Source of the DNA: Litorihabitans aurantiacus
GTDB taxonomy: Bacteria > Actinomycetota > Actinomycetes > Actinomycetales > Beutenbergiaceae
Length of the DNA: 42,125 nt
Assembly (NCBI RefSeq): GCF_030161595.1
Contig: NZ_BSUM01000002.1
Location: forward strand, 1 to 42,125
Direction: 5' to 3'
Below the pieces are notes generated by a model, which saw only the letters and a program-made list of their open reading frames with translations, did not search any database and was not told the DNA's origin. Each line of letters begins with the position of its first letter. Position 1 is the first letter of the stretch. A program made the position numbers and the translations under genes. Below, piece after piece: positions 17,445 to 24,544 of the stretch.

Positions 17445-17620
17445 ATGACTGACGAGACGATCACACGCGCGAGTTCGGCACCGAGCTCCACCGCTGGCCG
17501 AAGACGATCCGGGCCTGGCTCCGCGCCACCTATCCCCGCAGCGGGGACTACCACCAGCAGCCCTAGCACCTCAGCCGCGAGCAGGCCGACGCCGTCCGCG
17601 CGTACTTCGGCACGCGATAG
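17445..17620 (+). pseudogene. Decayed small gene with one frame break and one internal stop
   Basis: From ATG 17445 the frame needs one added base near 17458. It then reads DHTREFGTELHRW, KTIRAWLRATYPRSGDY, an in-frame TAG at about 17563-17565 (a Trp codon changed by one base would fit), then HLSREQADAVRAYFG and a stop at 17618-17620. The pattern (R-WLR-TYPRS, then L-EQADAVRAYF) looks like a genuine small actinobacterial protein domain, about 58 residues, with two disabling changes. No ribosome site is evident. Nothing else convincing is seen between 17279 and 17690. Confidence 0.4.
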
Positions 17621-17733
17621 ACCGTGCAGCGTCGCTGGGGCGTCGCTCGCACCTGGGCGGGCCTCCAGGTCGGCATGTGACTCGGGCAACGTTTAGATTG
17701 TTCACTGACGTGGAAGACAACGAGGTTCGAGTA

Positions 17734-17748
17734 CGTTACCCTGTAACG
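17734..17748 (+). promoter_or_regulatory. Palindromic operator candidate upstream of higB
   Basis: CGTTAC and GTAACG form a perfect inverted repeat with a three-base spacer, 20 bases before the toxin start. HigA-type antitoxins repress their own operon by binding such palindromes, so this is the expected autoregulatory site. It lies in a locally less G+C-rich stretch that could also contain the promoter. Confidence 0.55.
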
Positions 17749-17768
17749 AGATCGGTGACAGCGCCCAG

Positions 17769-18086
17769 ATGCACGTGGAGTACGACAGCAACGATCTCGA
17801 GCGTCTGTGTACCGACGAGAAGGAGATGAAGCGCGAGCGCTCAGACCTAGTTAAGAAGCTGCCGCTACGCATCAAGGCGCTGGAGGAGGCGCAGTCAGTC
17901 TCCCACCTGAAGGAACACGACCCGCTCGGGCACTGGCATCAGCTAACCGGGGACTGGGAAGGGCACTGGGCAGGGAGTGTGTCCAAAAACCATCGAATCA
18001 TCATTCGCCCCGAGGGTGTCGCACGCGACGCACTCGGGGAAGCAGTGTTTGTAACCGTCGTCGAAGCCGGCTATGACTATCATTAA
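17769..18086 (+). CDS. higB: HigB-type toxin (RelE superfamily)
   Basis: A 105-residue protein. It contains LPLRIKALEEAQSVSHLKEH, then HWHQLTGDWEGHWAGSVSKN and HRIIIRP, and ends VVEAGYDYH. Leu-His-Leu-type core, G-W-S strands, basic Arg and terminal YH are the layout of HigB/proteic killer toxins, ribosome-dependent mRNA interferases of the RelE fold. It lies 14 bases before a HigA-type antitoxin gene, the higBA order (toxin first). No strong ribosome site precedes ATG 17769. Base composition here and in the next gene is clearly less G+C-rich than the phage core, suggesting separate acquisition. Confidence 0.8.
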   Translation: MHVEYDSNDLERLCTDEKEMKRERSDLVKKLPLRIKALEEAQSVSHLKEHDPLGHWHQLTGDWEGHWAGSVSKNHRIIIRPEGVARDALGEAVFVTVVEAGYDYH

Positions 18087-18100
18087 GGGAGGGCCTAGCG

Positions 18101-19195
18101 ATGAGTACTACTAACTACGCCGTTGCCCCTGGCGCTTACCTCGAAGAATGGCTCGAAGACGAGGGCCTCTCGCAGGGCCAGGCTGCCGCAATGCTTGGGT
18201 ACAGCCGCAAGCAGGTCAACGAAATTGTGAATGGTCGTGCCCCGATTACCCCTGACGCGGCAACTCGACTCGGACGTGTAACTCCAATCCCGGCCGAGTC
18301 CTGGCTTCTCCACGAGGCGAAGTATCGCTCCGATCGAGCCCGAATTCTCGATGAAGAGCGCCTAGCGGAGCATGCGGGCGAGATTCACGCCAACGCTGCA
18401 GCATACTTGCGTGAAATTGGTTTCACGCAAGCTACAAAGCGCAGCCCTGGCAATCTGGTCTCCGATTTTCTCGCTTTTCACCGATTCGGCACGTGGGAGG
18501 CGTATCAGGAGTCACACGAGGTCGAGACCACGGGTGAGTGGGCCCTGGCCGCCCTGAAGGAGAGCAAGTCCCTGGTCGACCAGACACTACTCACTACCTG
18601 GCTGCGCGCCGGTGAGATGACCGAAGCATTCGAGCTCGGTCAGACTTGCACGTACGACTCCGAAAAGCTGGAATCCATGCTCCCGGAACTTCGGGAACGA
18701 GCGGCGCGTCCTGACGACACATTACTCAAAGACTTGAACTCGATGCTCTTGCAAGCCGGCGTCATCTATCTGATGGTGAAGCCACCGCAGCGCTTCCCCC
18801 TTTATGGTGTAACGCGCTGGATCAATGGGCGGATCCCGGTCATTCAGCAAACCGGTCGTAGATGCGGTGACGGATTCGTAATCTGGACTTTCTTCCACGA
18901 AATCGGCCACCTCTTGCACGACCCGCGAGGTGAATTGCATCTAGAGTTTCAGAAGGAGTCTCAGCGAAACAGCGCGGCCGAGAAGCGCGCCAATGCGTTC
19001 GCCTTCGAGACTCTCTTTGGAGACGAAGGCCTTGCCCCCTTCAAGGGGCTCACGTACAGCAGCCAGATTGCGCGCGTGGCAAAGCAGGTAGGAGTTTCGC
19101 CTGGTACGGCAGTGCACCAGCTTCACCGCAAGCGACTTCTTCACTACACCTACTGCAACGACCTGACCGTGAATCTGGAAGGCACCTTCTCCTGA
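18101..19195 (+). CDS. higA: HigA-type antitoxin fused to an ImmA/IrrE metallopeptidase
   Basis: A 364-residue protein with ribosome site GGAGG before ATG 18101. Residues about 10-65 are a HigA-type XRE helix-turn-helix (EEWLEDEGLSQGQAAAMLGY, then KQVNEIVNGRAPIT). A helical linker follows. Residues about 215-330 form an M78 (ImmA/IrrE) peptidase with HEIGH at 266-270 and a downstream Glu294 in EKRANAFAFE as third zinc ligand. Normal HigA is about 100 residues, so this is a three-fold longer fusion. The DNA-binding part should repress the operon and neutralise HigB, and the peptidase may cleave a regulator on a signal. Codon use is unlike the phage core (18421-18480 is 50% G+C). Confidence 0.85.
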   Translation: MSTTNYAVAPGAYLEEWLEDEGLSQGQAAAMLGYSRKQVNEIVNGRAPITPDAATRLGRVTPIPAESWLLHEAKYRSDRARILDEERLAEHAGEIHANAAAYLREIGFTQATKRSPGNLVSDFLAFHRFGTWEAYQESHEVETTGEWALAALKESKSLVDQTLLTTWLRAGEMTEAFELGQTCTYDSEKLESMLPELRERAARPDDTLLKDLNSMLLQAGVIYLMVKPPQRFPLYGVTRWINGRIPVIQQTGRRCGDGFVIWTFFHEIGHLLHDPRGELHLEFQKESQRNSAAEKRANAFAFETLFGDEGLAPFKGLTYSSQIARVAKQVGVSPGTAVHQLHRKRLLHYTYCNDLTVNLEGTFS

Positions 19196-19330
19196 GGGTT
19201 ATCTCGAACGATGTCGTACTCGCGTGACAGCCTCACCTCATGCCCGGCATCTTCATGGACGTCCCCACCTGGGACCACGAGCGGCAGCGCCTCCGCAACC
19301 GGGGCCGCCCTTCGCGGGCACACTGGGTTC

Positions 19331-19612
19331 ATGGTGAGAGCACGCAAACCGACCCAGTTCTTGCATGAAGCGGAGCCGAACACAGTCTTCCGCCTCCCTG
19401 TCGTGGCGTACGACCTTCAAGGAGCGAGCGAGGCGAGCGGGCTGTCGAGGACCACCCTCCAGACCGCGATCCAGCGAGGCGATCTCGTTGCTCGCTACTA
19501 CAACACGAAGCCGCTGATTCTCGCTGACGAGCTCTACTCGTTCGTCGCTCATCTGCCGACGGAGTCGTCTCGGCACCGTCCTACATCGATCTACGCCCGC
19601 GAGTACGACTAG
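19331..19612 (+). CDS. Small HTH DNA-binding protein, excisionase-like
   Basis: From ATG 19331 the product has 93 residues with FRLPVVAYDLQGASEASGLS, then RTTLQTAIQRGDLVARYYNT and LADELYSFVAHLP, the winged MerR/HTH_17 arrangement in which a recognition helix is followed by a wing and a C-terminal helix. Phage excisionases and their relatives have this fold. The ribosome site is weak. An overlapping short frame (19240-19368) starting MPGIFMDVPTWDHERQ also looks protein-like, so the true N-terminus is uncertain. Confidence 0.55.
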   Translation: MVRARKPTQFLHEAEPNTVFRLPVVAYDLQGASEASGLSRTTLQTAIQRGDLVARYYNTKPLILADELYSFVAHLPTESSRHRPTSIYAREYD

Positions 19613-19726
19613 CCGACTGGCCCCGGCGGTCTCTACCGTCGGCGTCATGAGCCGGCACCCTTGGCGATCGCACTGGAGCGCCACACCTACTCCCCGAGCG
19701 GTGAGCGACGCAGCAACGAGGTGACC

Positions 19727-20359
19727 ATGGTCCGCGTCCCGATCAACGACGAACCTCGCATGCTGAGTGCGAAGGAGGTCGCCGATCGTCTCCAGGTCGA
19801 GACGACCTGGGTCACCAGGCAGGCATCCGACGGGCTCCTGCCGGGGTTCCGGCTGGGCAAGCGCTGGCGGTTCGATCCGATCGAGATCGCCGACTGGCTG
19901 GTTGCGCGGCAGAACCGTCTCGTCCCCGAAGCCCCGCCCATGCGTCGGCGCTTCGCCGACTACCCCATGAGGCCGGTCGACCTCGACCCACCAGCATCGA
20001 TCGACCTGCGAGACCACCTCACATCGGACCAGGTCGCCGACGCCATCCGCGTCCCGGTCGGCGCAGTGCGCGGATGGATCCAGTCCGGTCTCCTGCCCGG
20101 ATACCACGTCAGCCGCAAGTGGTTCGTAGCGCCAGCGGTGTACGACGAGATGGTCGAGATCCTGCGCGACGGAGAACGGCTTGCCCTACTAGCAGTTGGC
20201 GGCGCGCGCACGGGATGGGCCCGCGACTGCCTCGAGAGCGAGATGCTCGACCGCCGCAACGGCTTCCTGCACCTCACCCCCGAGAGTCACCGACGCGGCG
20301 GTGGACCCCCGATTCGGTGGGTCAACCGGCGTTCCCAGCGATCGCGGCCGTCCGAGTAG
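19727..20359 (+). CDS. Double helix-turn-helix protein, possible excisionase
   Basis: A 210-residue protein from ATG 19727 (ribosome site GAGGTG). Two HTH_17-type domains are visible: MLSAKEVADRLQVETTWVTR with GFRLGKRWRFDPIEIADWLV, and LTSDQVADAIRVPVGAVRGW with GYHVSRKWFVAPAVYDEMVE. The spacing Gly-Lys-Arg-Trp-Arg-Phe after the recognition helix is diagnostic. Most excisionases have one such domain, so the tandem form is unusual. The gene is convergent with and overlaps the integrase end by 38 bases, which suggests a role in recombination directionality. Confidence 0.7.
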   Translation: MVRVPINDEPRMLSAKEVADRLQVETTWVTRQASDGLLPGFRLGKRWRFDPIEIADWLVARQNRLVPEAPPMRRRFADYPMRPVDLDPPASIDLRDHLTSDQVADAIRVPVGAVRGWIQSGLLPGYHVSRKWFVAPAVYDEMVEILRDGERLALLAVGGARTGWARDCLESEMLDRRNGFLHLTPESHRRGGGPPIRWVNRRSQRSRPSE

Positions 20360-21653
20360 GAAGCGCGGCACCCCACGCCTTGGCGACAGCGTTCGCCGCA
20401 GCCGCGCGCTCCTCCTCGCGCACGTGGCGGTAGATCGCGGTGACCTCGGCGGACGAGTGCCCGACGATCTCACCCACGAGTTGCGCGTCGCCGTGGGTCG
20501 CCTCCATGAGGACCGTGACGGCGGTGTGCCGGGCCCAGTGGCCCGTCATGGTGGTCCCGCCGGGCACGGCGTGCTCCGCGGAGATGAGGCCCGCCGCGAC
20601 CAGCAGTTCGCGCCACTCCTGACCATCGACCTTTGGGCTGATCGGCCGACCGTTGCCGTCGTGCCACACGAGGCCGTGGGGGTTCGGCTGGTCGGCGGTA
20701 AGCGCGAGGTGTGCCCGGATCATCTCGGCGAGCTGCGGGATCAGGGGCGTCACGCGTCCGGTCTTCGACTTCGGTCGCGTCAGGTGCCAGCGCCCGTCGA
20801 CCTGGCGCATCTCGAAGTCGTCGGGGATGACCCACTGTGCGCTCGGGCAGAGGGCTGCTCGCACGCGCCCGCACATCCCGCCGCAGCCGTGACGGCGGGA
20901 GAGTTCCTCGAGCTTCCAGTTGACCGCGTAGTAGCCCATCAACGCCTCGTCGCCCGCAACCCCGAGGTCGAGGTCGGCGATCGAGGCTCCGAGCACCTCG
21001 GTCTGGCGCGCCCCGGTGAGCATCTTGAACCACCAGCGGGCACCTCTACCGTCGGGCAGCTCGGCGGCGACCTCGAGGAGGCGGATCGCTTGGGCGGTCG
21101 TGAACGCGCCGCGCTTCGCAGCGACGGCGGTCGACCGTCGAGCCTTGGGCGCGGGAGCGTCATCGGCGACGTTCGTCCGGCAGAGGCGATCCTTCCGCGC
21201 GGCGTCGAGCATGAGGCGAATGACGACGTGCGATTGCCGCGCGGTAGAGGTCGCGAGCCCCTTATCCATGATCGCCGTGCGCACCGCGGCGACGTCGGAA
21301 GGCTTGAGGGCCGCGACCTTGATCGAGCCGATTGCGGGGAGCACGTGTCGGCGCACGAGGCTGGCGTAGGTCGAATACGTCTTCGGGTCGATGTCGCGCT
21401 GCGCCAGGGCTAGCCAGCGTGGGGCCCACTGCTCGACCGTCACCTTCTTGTCGATCGGTGCGCCGTACTCCGCGATCTCCTCGCGGGCGGCGTCCATCTT
21501 GTCGCGAGCGCCCTTCTGCGTCCGTGACGTGGCGGACCAGACGAGCGGCTTGCCCGTCTCGGGGTCACGTCCGTAGGTGACGGTGGCTCGCCAGAGCTTG
21601 CCGTCGCGGATCCGGTACAGGCCGCCGTCGCCGTGGCTACGCTTCTTCGGCAT
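20322..21653 (-). CDS. int: Tyrosine integrase
   Basis: A 443-residue protein. ATG at 21653 has a GGGGAG ribosome site. Residues 15-60 form an arm-binding-type N-domain, about 70-165 the core-binding SAM-like domain, and 185-430 the catalytic domain with Arg216 (TGARQTE), Lys295 or Lys297 (RPKSKTG), His372 and Arg375 (GHWARH), His399 (GHSS) and nucleophile Tyr408 (IYRHV). An insertion with four Cys (HGCGGMCGRVRAALCP, about 255-270) is a finger-like feature I know from actinophage integrases. The gene reads away from attP, and its 3' end overlaps the double-HTH gene. Confidence 0.95.
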   Translation of the reverse strand: MPKKRSHGDGGLYRIRDGKLWRATVTYGRDPETGKPLVWSATSRTQKGARDKMDAAREEIAEYGAPIDKKVTVEQWAPRWLALAQRDIDPKTYSTYASLVRRHVLPAIGSIKVAALKPSDVAAVRTAIMDKGLATSTARQSHVVIRLMLDAARKDRLCRTNVADDAPAPKARRSTAVAAKRGAFTTAQAIRLLEVAAELPDGRGARWWFKMLTGARQTEVLGASIADLDLGVAGDEALMGYYAVNWKLEELSRRHGCGGMCGRVRAALCPSAQWVIPDDFEMRQVDGRWHLTRPKSKTGRVTPLIPQLAEMIRAHLALTADQPNPHGLVWHDGNGRPISPKVDGQEWRELLVAAGLISAEHAVPGGTTMTGHWARHTAVTVLMEATHGDAQLVGEIVGHSSAEVTAIYRHVREEERAAAANAVAKAWGAALPTRTAAIAGNAG

Positions 21654-21680
21654 CGCGTCTCCCCGCGTCTCCCTGAGTGC

Positions 21681-21703
21681 GGTGCACACAACGGTGCACA
21701 CAT
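21681..21703 (+). repeat. Paired 9-bp arm repeats, integrase side of attP
   Basis: GGTGCACAC occurs at 21681-21689 and again at 21693-21701, start-to-start spacing 12 bases, upstream of the integrase start. A second pair with identical spacing lies on the other side of the attP core (21951-21973). Two pairs of equal geometry flanking the core are what arm-type binding sites of a lambda-like integrase look like. Their identity as arm sites is inferred. Confidence 0.7.
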
Positions 21704-21813
21704 GTTCGTGCGGGTGCGAGTCCCGACTATGCGGACACCCTACCGTCGCTAGGCCCGGAATACCGCCGATCTGACGGGCGTCTTGCGGGACGCCGACACT
21801 CTCATCCTACCTC

Positions 21814-21865
21814 GAGCATCTGACTACGGATCAGAAGGTTGGGGGTTCGAGTCCCTCCGGGCGCG
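21814..21865 (+). other. attP core: copy of the 3' part of a tRNA-Arg(ACG) gene
   Basis: The stretch begins GAGCATCTG, includes the anticodon arm TCTGA-CTACGGA-TCAGA (anticodon ACG at 21826-21828), the T arm with TTCGAGT and the acceptor 3' strand CGGGCGC plus discriminator G at 21865. The D arm and 5' acceptor strand are absent, so it is not a complete tRNA gene. Integration at this site would restore a full host tRNA-Arg. The segment lies 160 bases from the integrase start, as expected. Confidence 0.85.
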
Positions 21866-21883
21866 CTCGTTGAGACAGCGAGT

Positions 21884-21927
21884 AGATCGGCCCCAGTGCT
21901 AGGGAAACCAGGCACTGGGGCCGATCT
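21884..21927. terminator. Perfect 16-bp inverted repeat beside attP
   Basis: AGATCGGCCCCAGTGC (21884-21899) is the exact reverse complement of GCACTGGGGCCGATCT (21912-21927), with a 12-base loop. It could be a bidirectional terminator that insulates the integrase/attP region from host tRNA transcription in the prophage and from the immunity genes. It has no T tract. A protein-binding role in recombination is possible because it sits between the core and the right arm repeats. Confidence 0.65.
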
Positions 21928-21950
21928 GCATCTCAGGTCTGACAGGCGTT

Positions 21951-21973
21951 GGTGCACACGGTGGTGCACACAT
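21951..21973 (+). repeat. Paired 9-bp arm repeats, distal side of attP
   Basis: GGTGCACAC at 21951-21959 and 21963-21971, spaced 12 bases start to start, exactly as in the pair at 21681-21703. Within the 23-base unit, only the three spacer bases differ between the pairs. This pair begins 85 bases beyond the attP core and completes a symmetric P and P' arm layout. Confidence 0.7.
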
Positions 21974-22057
21974 CGCGCCCGGAGCGTCGTCGACACCCGC
22001 GGGGCGCAAGATCGGTACGATTGAGGCAAGAACGACACGTGGCCGGAGGTGAGCAAG

Positions 22058-22540
22058 ATGCTGGTGAAGGACAAGGCGCGACAGGACGCCCGCGAGGTTC
22101 TCGATGAGACCTGGAGCGCGGGGTACCCGGTCGACCCTGAGCGCATCGCTACCCACCTCGGCATCATCGTGCGTCGGACCTACCTCGAAGACGGAGTCTC
22201 CGGCCTCCTCCGGGTCGAGCCTGGGCGAGACGCCGAGATCTTCGTCAGCGCAACCGACACCGAGCAGCGCCAGCGGTTCACGATCGCCCACGAGCTTGGT
22301 CACTACTGGGAGCGAACCAGCCGTGGCGACACCGACTTCAACATCGTCGAGCGTCGCGGCGGGAAGTACGACCTGCACGAGTTCTACGCTGACGAGTTCG
22401 CGGGCGCACTCCTGATGCCCGAGCACCAGGTCCGAGACCTCGTGAACGGAGGTGCGGGTCTAGCGAGGCTTGTCAGGGAGTTCGACCTCTCTGTCCCGGC
22501 CGTACGCAAGCGGCTCGACAACCTCGCCATCAAGCTGTGA
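22058..22540 (+). CDS. ImmA/IrrE-family metallopeptidase
   Basis: A 160-residue protein from ATG 22058 (ribosome site GGAGGTGAG; an in-frame GTG at 22049 is possible). HELGH at 78-82 and the downstream YADEFAGALLMP (Glu as third zinc ligand) identify an M78 family protease. Family members such as ImmA cleave phage or ICE repressors after a signal. It stands alone without an HTH domain. The next gene, a membrane protein, overlaps its stop, so the two are probably translated together. A role in induction control or cargo regulation is inferred. Confidence 0.85.
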   Translation: MLVKDKARQDAREVLDETWSAGYPVDPERIATHLGIIVRRTYLEDGVSGLLRVEPGRDAEIFVSATDTEQRQRFTIAHELGHYWERTSRGDTDFNIVERRGGKYDLHEFYADEFAGALLMPEHQVRDLVNGGAGLARLVREFDLSVPAVRKRLDNLAIKL

Positions 22541-22935
22541 GCGCAGGCGAACCGTCCGCCAAGGAACTCGCTGCGGCGCAAGGCGCGACCGTCGATCAGC
22601 TCGACAAGCCTTCTGCCGCCGAGGTCAACGACAAGACCGCGAACCGCATCCTCAACGCTGAGGCGGATCGTCAAGATCAAGCCAACAAGTTGCGGGAGCG
22701 CTTCTTCTGGTCCGTGACCGGTGCCATGTCCTTCGCGTTGGTGTCGTCAGTCCTGGTCATGGGTGCCTACATCTGGTCCGAGTTCGGCGACGTGCAGATA
22801 CAGGTGATGATCGCCTGGCTCTCTGCCACGGTGGTCGAGACGATCGGGCTTGCCTACATCATCGCGAACTACCTGTTCCCGAAGGACAGTCAGAAGGGCG
22901 ACTCGGCACCGAGCGCGACGATCGCGCCCGAGTAG
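22537..22935 (+). CDS. Two-helix membrane protein coupled to the ImmA/IrrE gene
   Basis: A 132-residue protein from GTG 22537. Its N-terminal 55 residues are charged (AEVNDKTANRILNAEADRQD), then two membrane segments (WSVTGAMSFALVSSVLVMGA and WLSATVVETIGLAYIIANYL) and a short polar tail. Coupling to a soluble M78 peptidase suggests either a membrane sensor or an exclusion protein. I do not recognise the family. Its end overlaps the convergent gene at 22890 by 46 bases. Confidence 0.65.
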   Translation: MSAGEPSAKELAAAQGATVDQLDKPSAAEVNDKTANRILNAEADRQDQANKLRERFFWSVTGAMSFALVSSVLVMGAYIWSEFGDVQIQVMIAWLSATVVETIGLAYIIANYLFPKDSQKGDSAPSATIAPE

Positions 22936-23354
22936 TCATGCCACCTCCGGGGGCGCGGAGTGCTCGCATCACGTGCGGCACGAAGCACGTCGATCAGGTT
23001 GTCGTCGTACTCGTGCGCCGCGGCCGAGTCGAGCAAGACCATGAGGCGTCGTCCACTCGCGTCCTCGCTCATCCCGAGGTGCTCGGCCGAGAAGGGCACG
23101 CCCGACTGCATGATGTCGCGGGCGTGGTCGAGGATCTCGTAGTCGATCCGCGCGAGACGATCGGGGACGCACCGCCAGCACTTCCCGGTCTCCATCTTGA
23201 TCTCGGTGATCCGTCGTCCGTCGTCCGGCGTGAGGCCGACCTTGGCGAGCACCGCGGCCTCGAGCTCGTCGTAGGCGGCCTGCTCGTCGTCGTTGGTCGG
23301 CAGCGGCGCGGCGAGGTAGCGGCGCTGCGCCTCGCTCTCGTGTGTCGTGGTCAT
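22890..23354 (-). CDS. Hypothetical protein, leftward
   Basis: A 154-residue protein starting MTTTHESEAQRRYLAAPLPT, with an acidic helical middle (YDELEAAVLAKVGLTPDDGR), a GKCWRC motif and helix DHARDIMQSGVPFSAEHLGM. No family recognised. There is no ribosome site before the ATG at 23354, so a leaderless transcript is possible, as is common in actinobacteria. It is divergent from the Abi_2 gene and its leader, with which it shares a 190-base intergenic region. Confidence 0.55.
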   Translation of the reverse strand: MTTTHESEAQRRYLAAPLPTNDDEQAAYDELEAAVLAKVGLTPDDGRRITEIKMETGKCWRCVPDRLARIDYEILDHARDIMQSGVPFSAEHLGMSEDASGRRLMVLLDSAAAHEYDDNLIDVLRAARDASTPRPRRWHDYSGAIVALGAESPF

Positions 23355-23458
23355 GGCGGGCACGCTACGACCACCCACTGACACGGTCCCCAGTGGTGGG
23401 CTTGGCGGGGCGATCGGATGTTCGGATCTCCTCAGCATGTCCCCCACCATCCCCAGTT

Positions 23459-23531
23459 GTGCGGTAGAGTTGACGCACTAGACACCAGCCCCCTCTGATG
23501 ACTTCGCGTCGTCAAGGGGCTGGTTTTCTTT
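23459..23531 (+). ncRNA. Structured leader RNA with intrinsic terminator before the Abi_2 gene
   Basis: Two hairpins lie in the 87 bases before the Abi_2 start. The first is GTGCG (23459-23463) paired with CGCAC (23474-23478) round a 10-base loop. The second has ACCAGCCCC (23484-23492) paired with GGGGCTGGT (23516-23524), an inner TGATGAC/GTCGTCA stem with one G-T pair and a five-base loop, then a T-rich run to 23531: a textbook intrinsic terminator. It ends only 15 bases before the GTG start. It could be a small RNA partner or an attenuator. Structured RNAs next to abiF-type genes (abiF motif) have been described, and this position fits. Confidence 0.6.
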
Positions 23532-23545
23532 GTAGCCTCTACGTC

Positions 23546-24544
23546 GTGAAGAACTTCCGTACCTATGCCGAGTTGATCGACATCATGAAGGATCGCGGAC
23601 TGGCTATCTACGATGACGAAGCAGCCGACGCAGCCCTTCGTAGGTACGGGTATCACCGTCTCGGCGGGTACCGGTACCCATTCCGCCAGTTGCTTCCGCC
23701 TCACCTCGTAGATCGAGACGCCAGATCGTTCCGCCTGGATGACTACATGCCTGGTGCGTCTCTCGATCACGTTATGGAGCTCTATTCCTTCGATGACAAG
23801 CTGCGACTCGTGTGCCTTGGCGGAGTGCTCGATTTCGAGGTTCGCTTACGCGCAACGATGGCTCATGTCCTGGCAGAGCGATCCCCAGTGGCGCACCTAC
23901 GCCGAGACCACCTCGACCCGACCGCATGTGACCGGCCGGCTCACGGAGGCAGCTCGACCAAGCTCCGCGCGTGGCAGGACAAGGCGCGCAAGGCCGTCGA
24001 GGACGCGCGACCTGCCGACGACTACCTCATCCATCTACAGAAGGTCGAACCCCTCGCCGATACCCCGATCTGGTCGTTCGTCGAGGTTGTCAACTGCGGC
24101 TCCCTCCCGTTCCTCCTCGACCTGATGCTCATCGAGGACAAGCGCGCGGTCGCCAGTGCCTTCGGGGTCAACAAGCCAGCTCAGTTCATCACCTTTGCGC
24201 GGAGCATCAGCGATCTGCGGAACGTGTGCGCACACGGCTCGCGCCTCTTCAACCGGTCGATGAAGCGCGACATCAAGATCCGGCGGCAGAGTGGAGTTGG
24301 GCCGCTGATGACCCACCTCCTTGACCGCGAGGATGGCTCCAGGAGGGTCTACCCGGTGATGGCGTCCTTGGCCTACATGCTACGGAGCCACCGAGACGGA
24401 ACGAATTGGCACATGACGGCGAAGACTCAGGTCCGGAAGCTGCCCACGGTAGAGCTGTCCAAGGGGGCGTCGCCACTGTTCACGCCTGAGTCGTCCATGG
24501 GCTTCCCGGACAACTGGGAGGACCTCGACCTATGGAACATGTGA
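23546..24544 (+). CDS. Abi_2 (AbiD/AbiF) family abortive infection protein
   Basis: A 332-residue protein from GTG 23546 (VKNFRTYAELIDIMKDRGLA). It shows the family hallmarks: a short N-terminal helix pair, RRYGYHRLGGYRYPFRQLLP, ELYSFDDKLRLVCLGGVLDF with EVRLRATMAHVL, and a C-terminal segment LRNVCAHGSRLFNR containing RNVCAH (225-230), the RX4H motif of HEPN-type ribonucleases. Abi_2 proteins stop phage growth by killing or arresting infected cells. Here it is prophage cargo likely protecting the lysogen against other phages. The start has no ribosome site and follows a terminator hairpin. Codon use is less G+C-rich than the core. Confidence 0.85.
   Translation: MKNFRTYAELIDIMKDRGLAIYDDEAADAALRRYGYHRLGGYRYPFRQLLPPHLVDRDARSFRLDDYMPGASLDHVMELYSFDDKLRLVCLGGVLDFEVRLRATMAHVLAERSPVAHLRRDHLDPTACDRPAHGGSSTKLRAWQDKARKAVEDARPADDYLIHLQKVEPLADTPIWSFVEVVNCGSLPFLLDLMLIEDKRAVASAFGVNKPAQFITFARSISDLRNVCAHGSRLFNRSMKRDIKIRRQSGVGPLMTHLLDREDGSRRVYPVMASLAYMLRSHRDGTNWHMTAKTQVRKLPTVELSKGASPLFTPESSMGFPDNWEDLDLWNM

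Noticed and set aside
17315-17452. Short frame after GGGGGG starting MPTTALASVGPLLP
   Set aside because: Low-quality composition and no counterpart; overlaps the better supported decayed gene only by chance.
21814-21865. Complete tRNA-Arg gene
   Set aside because: The 5' acceptor strand and D arm are missing; it is an attachment core copied from a tRNA gene.
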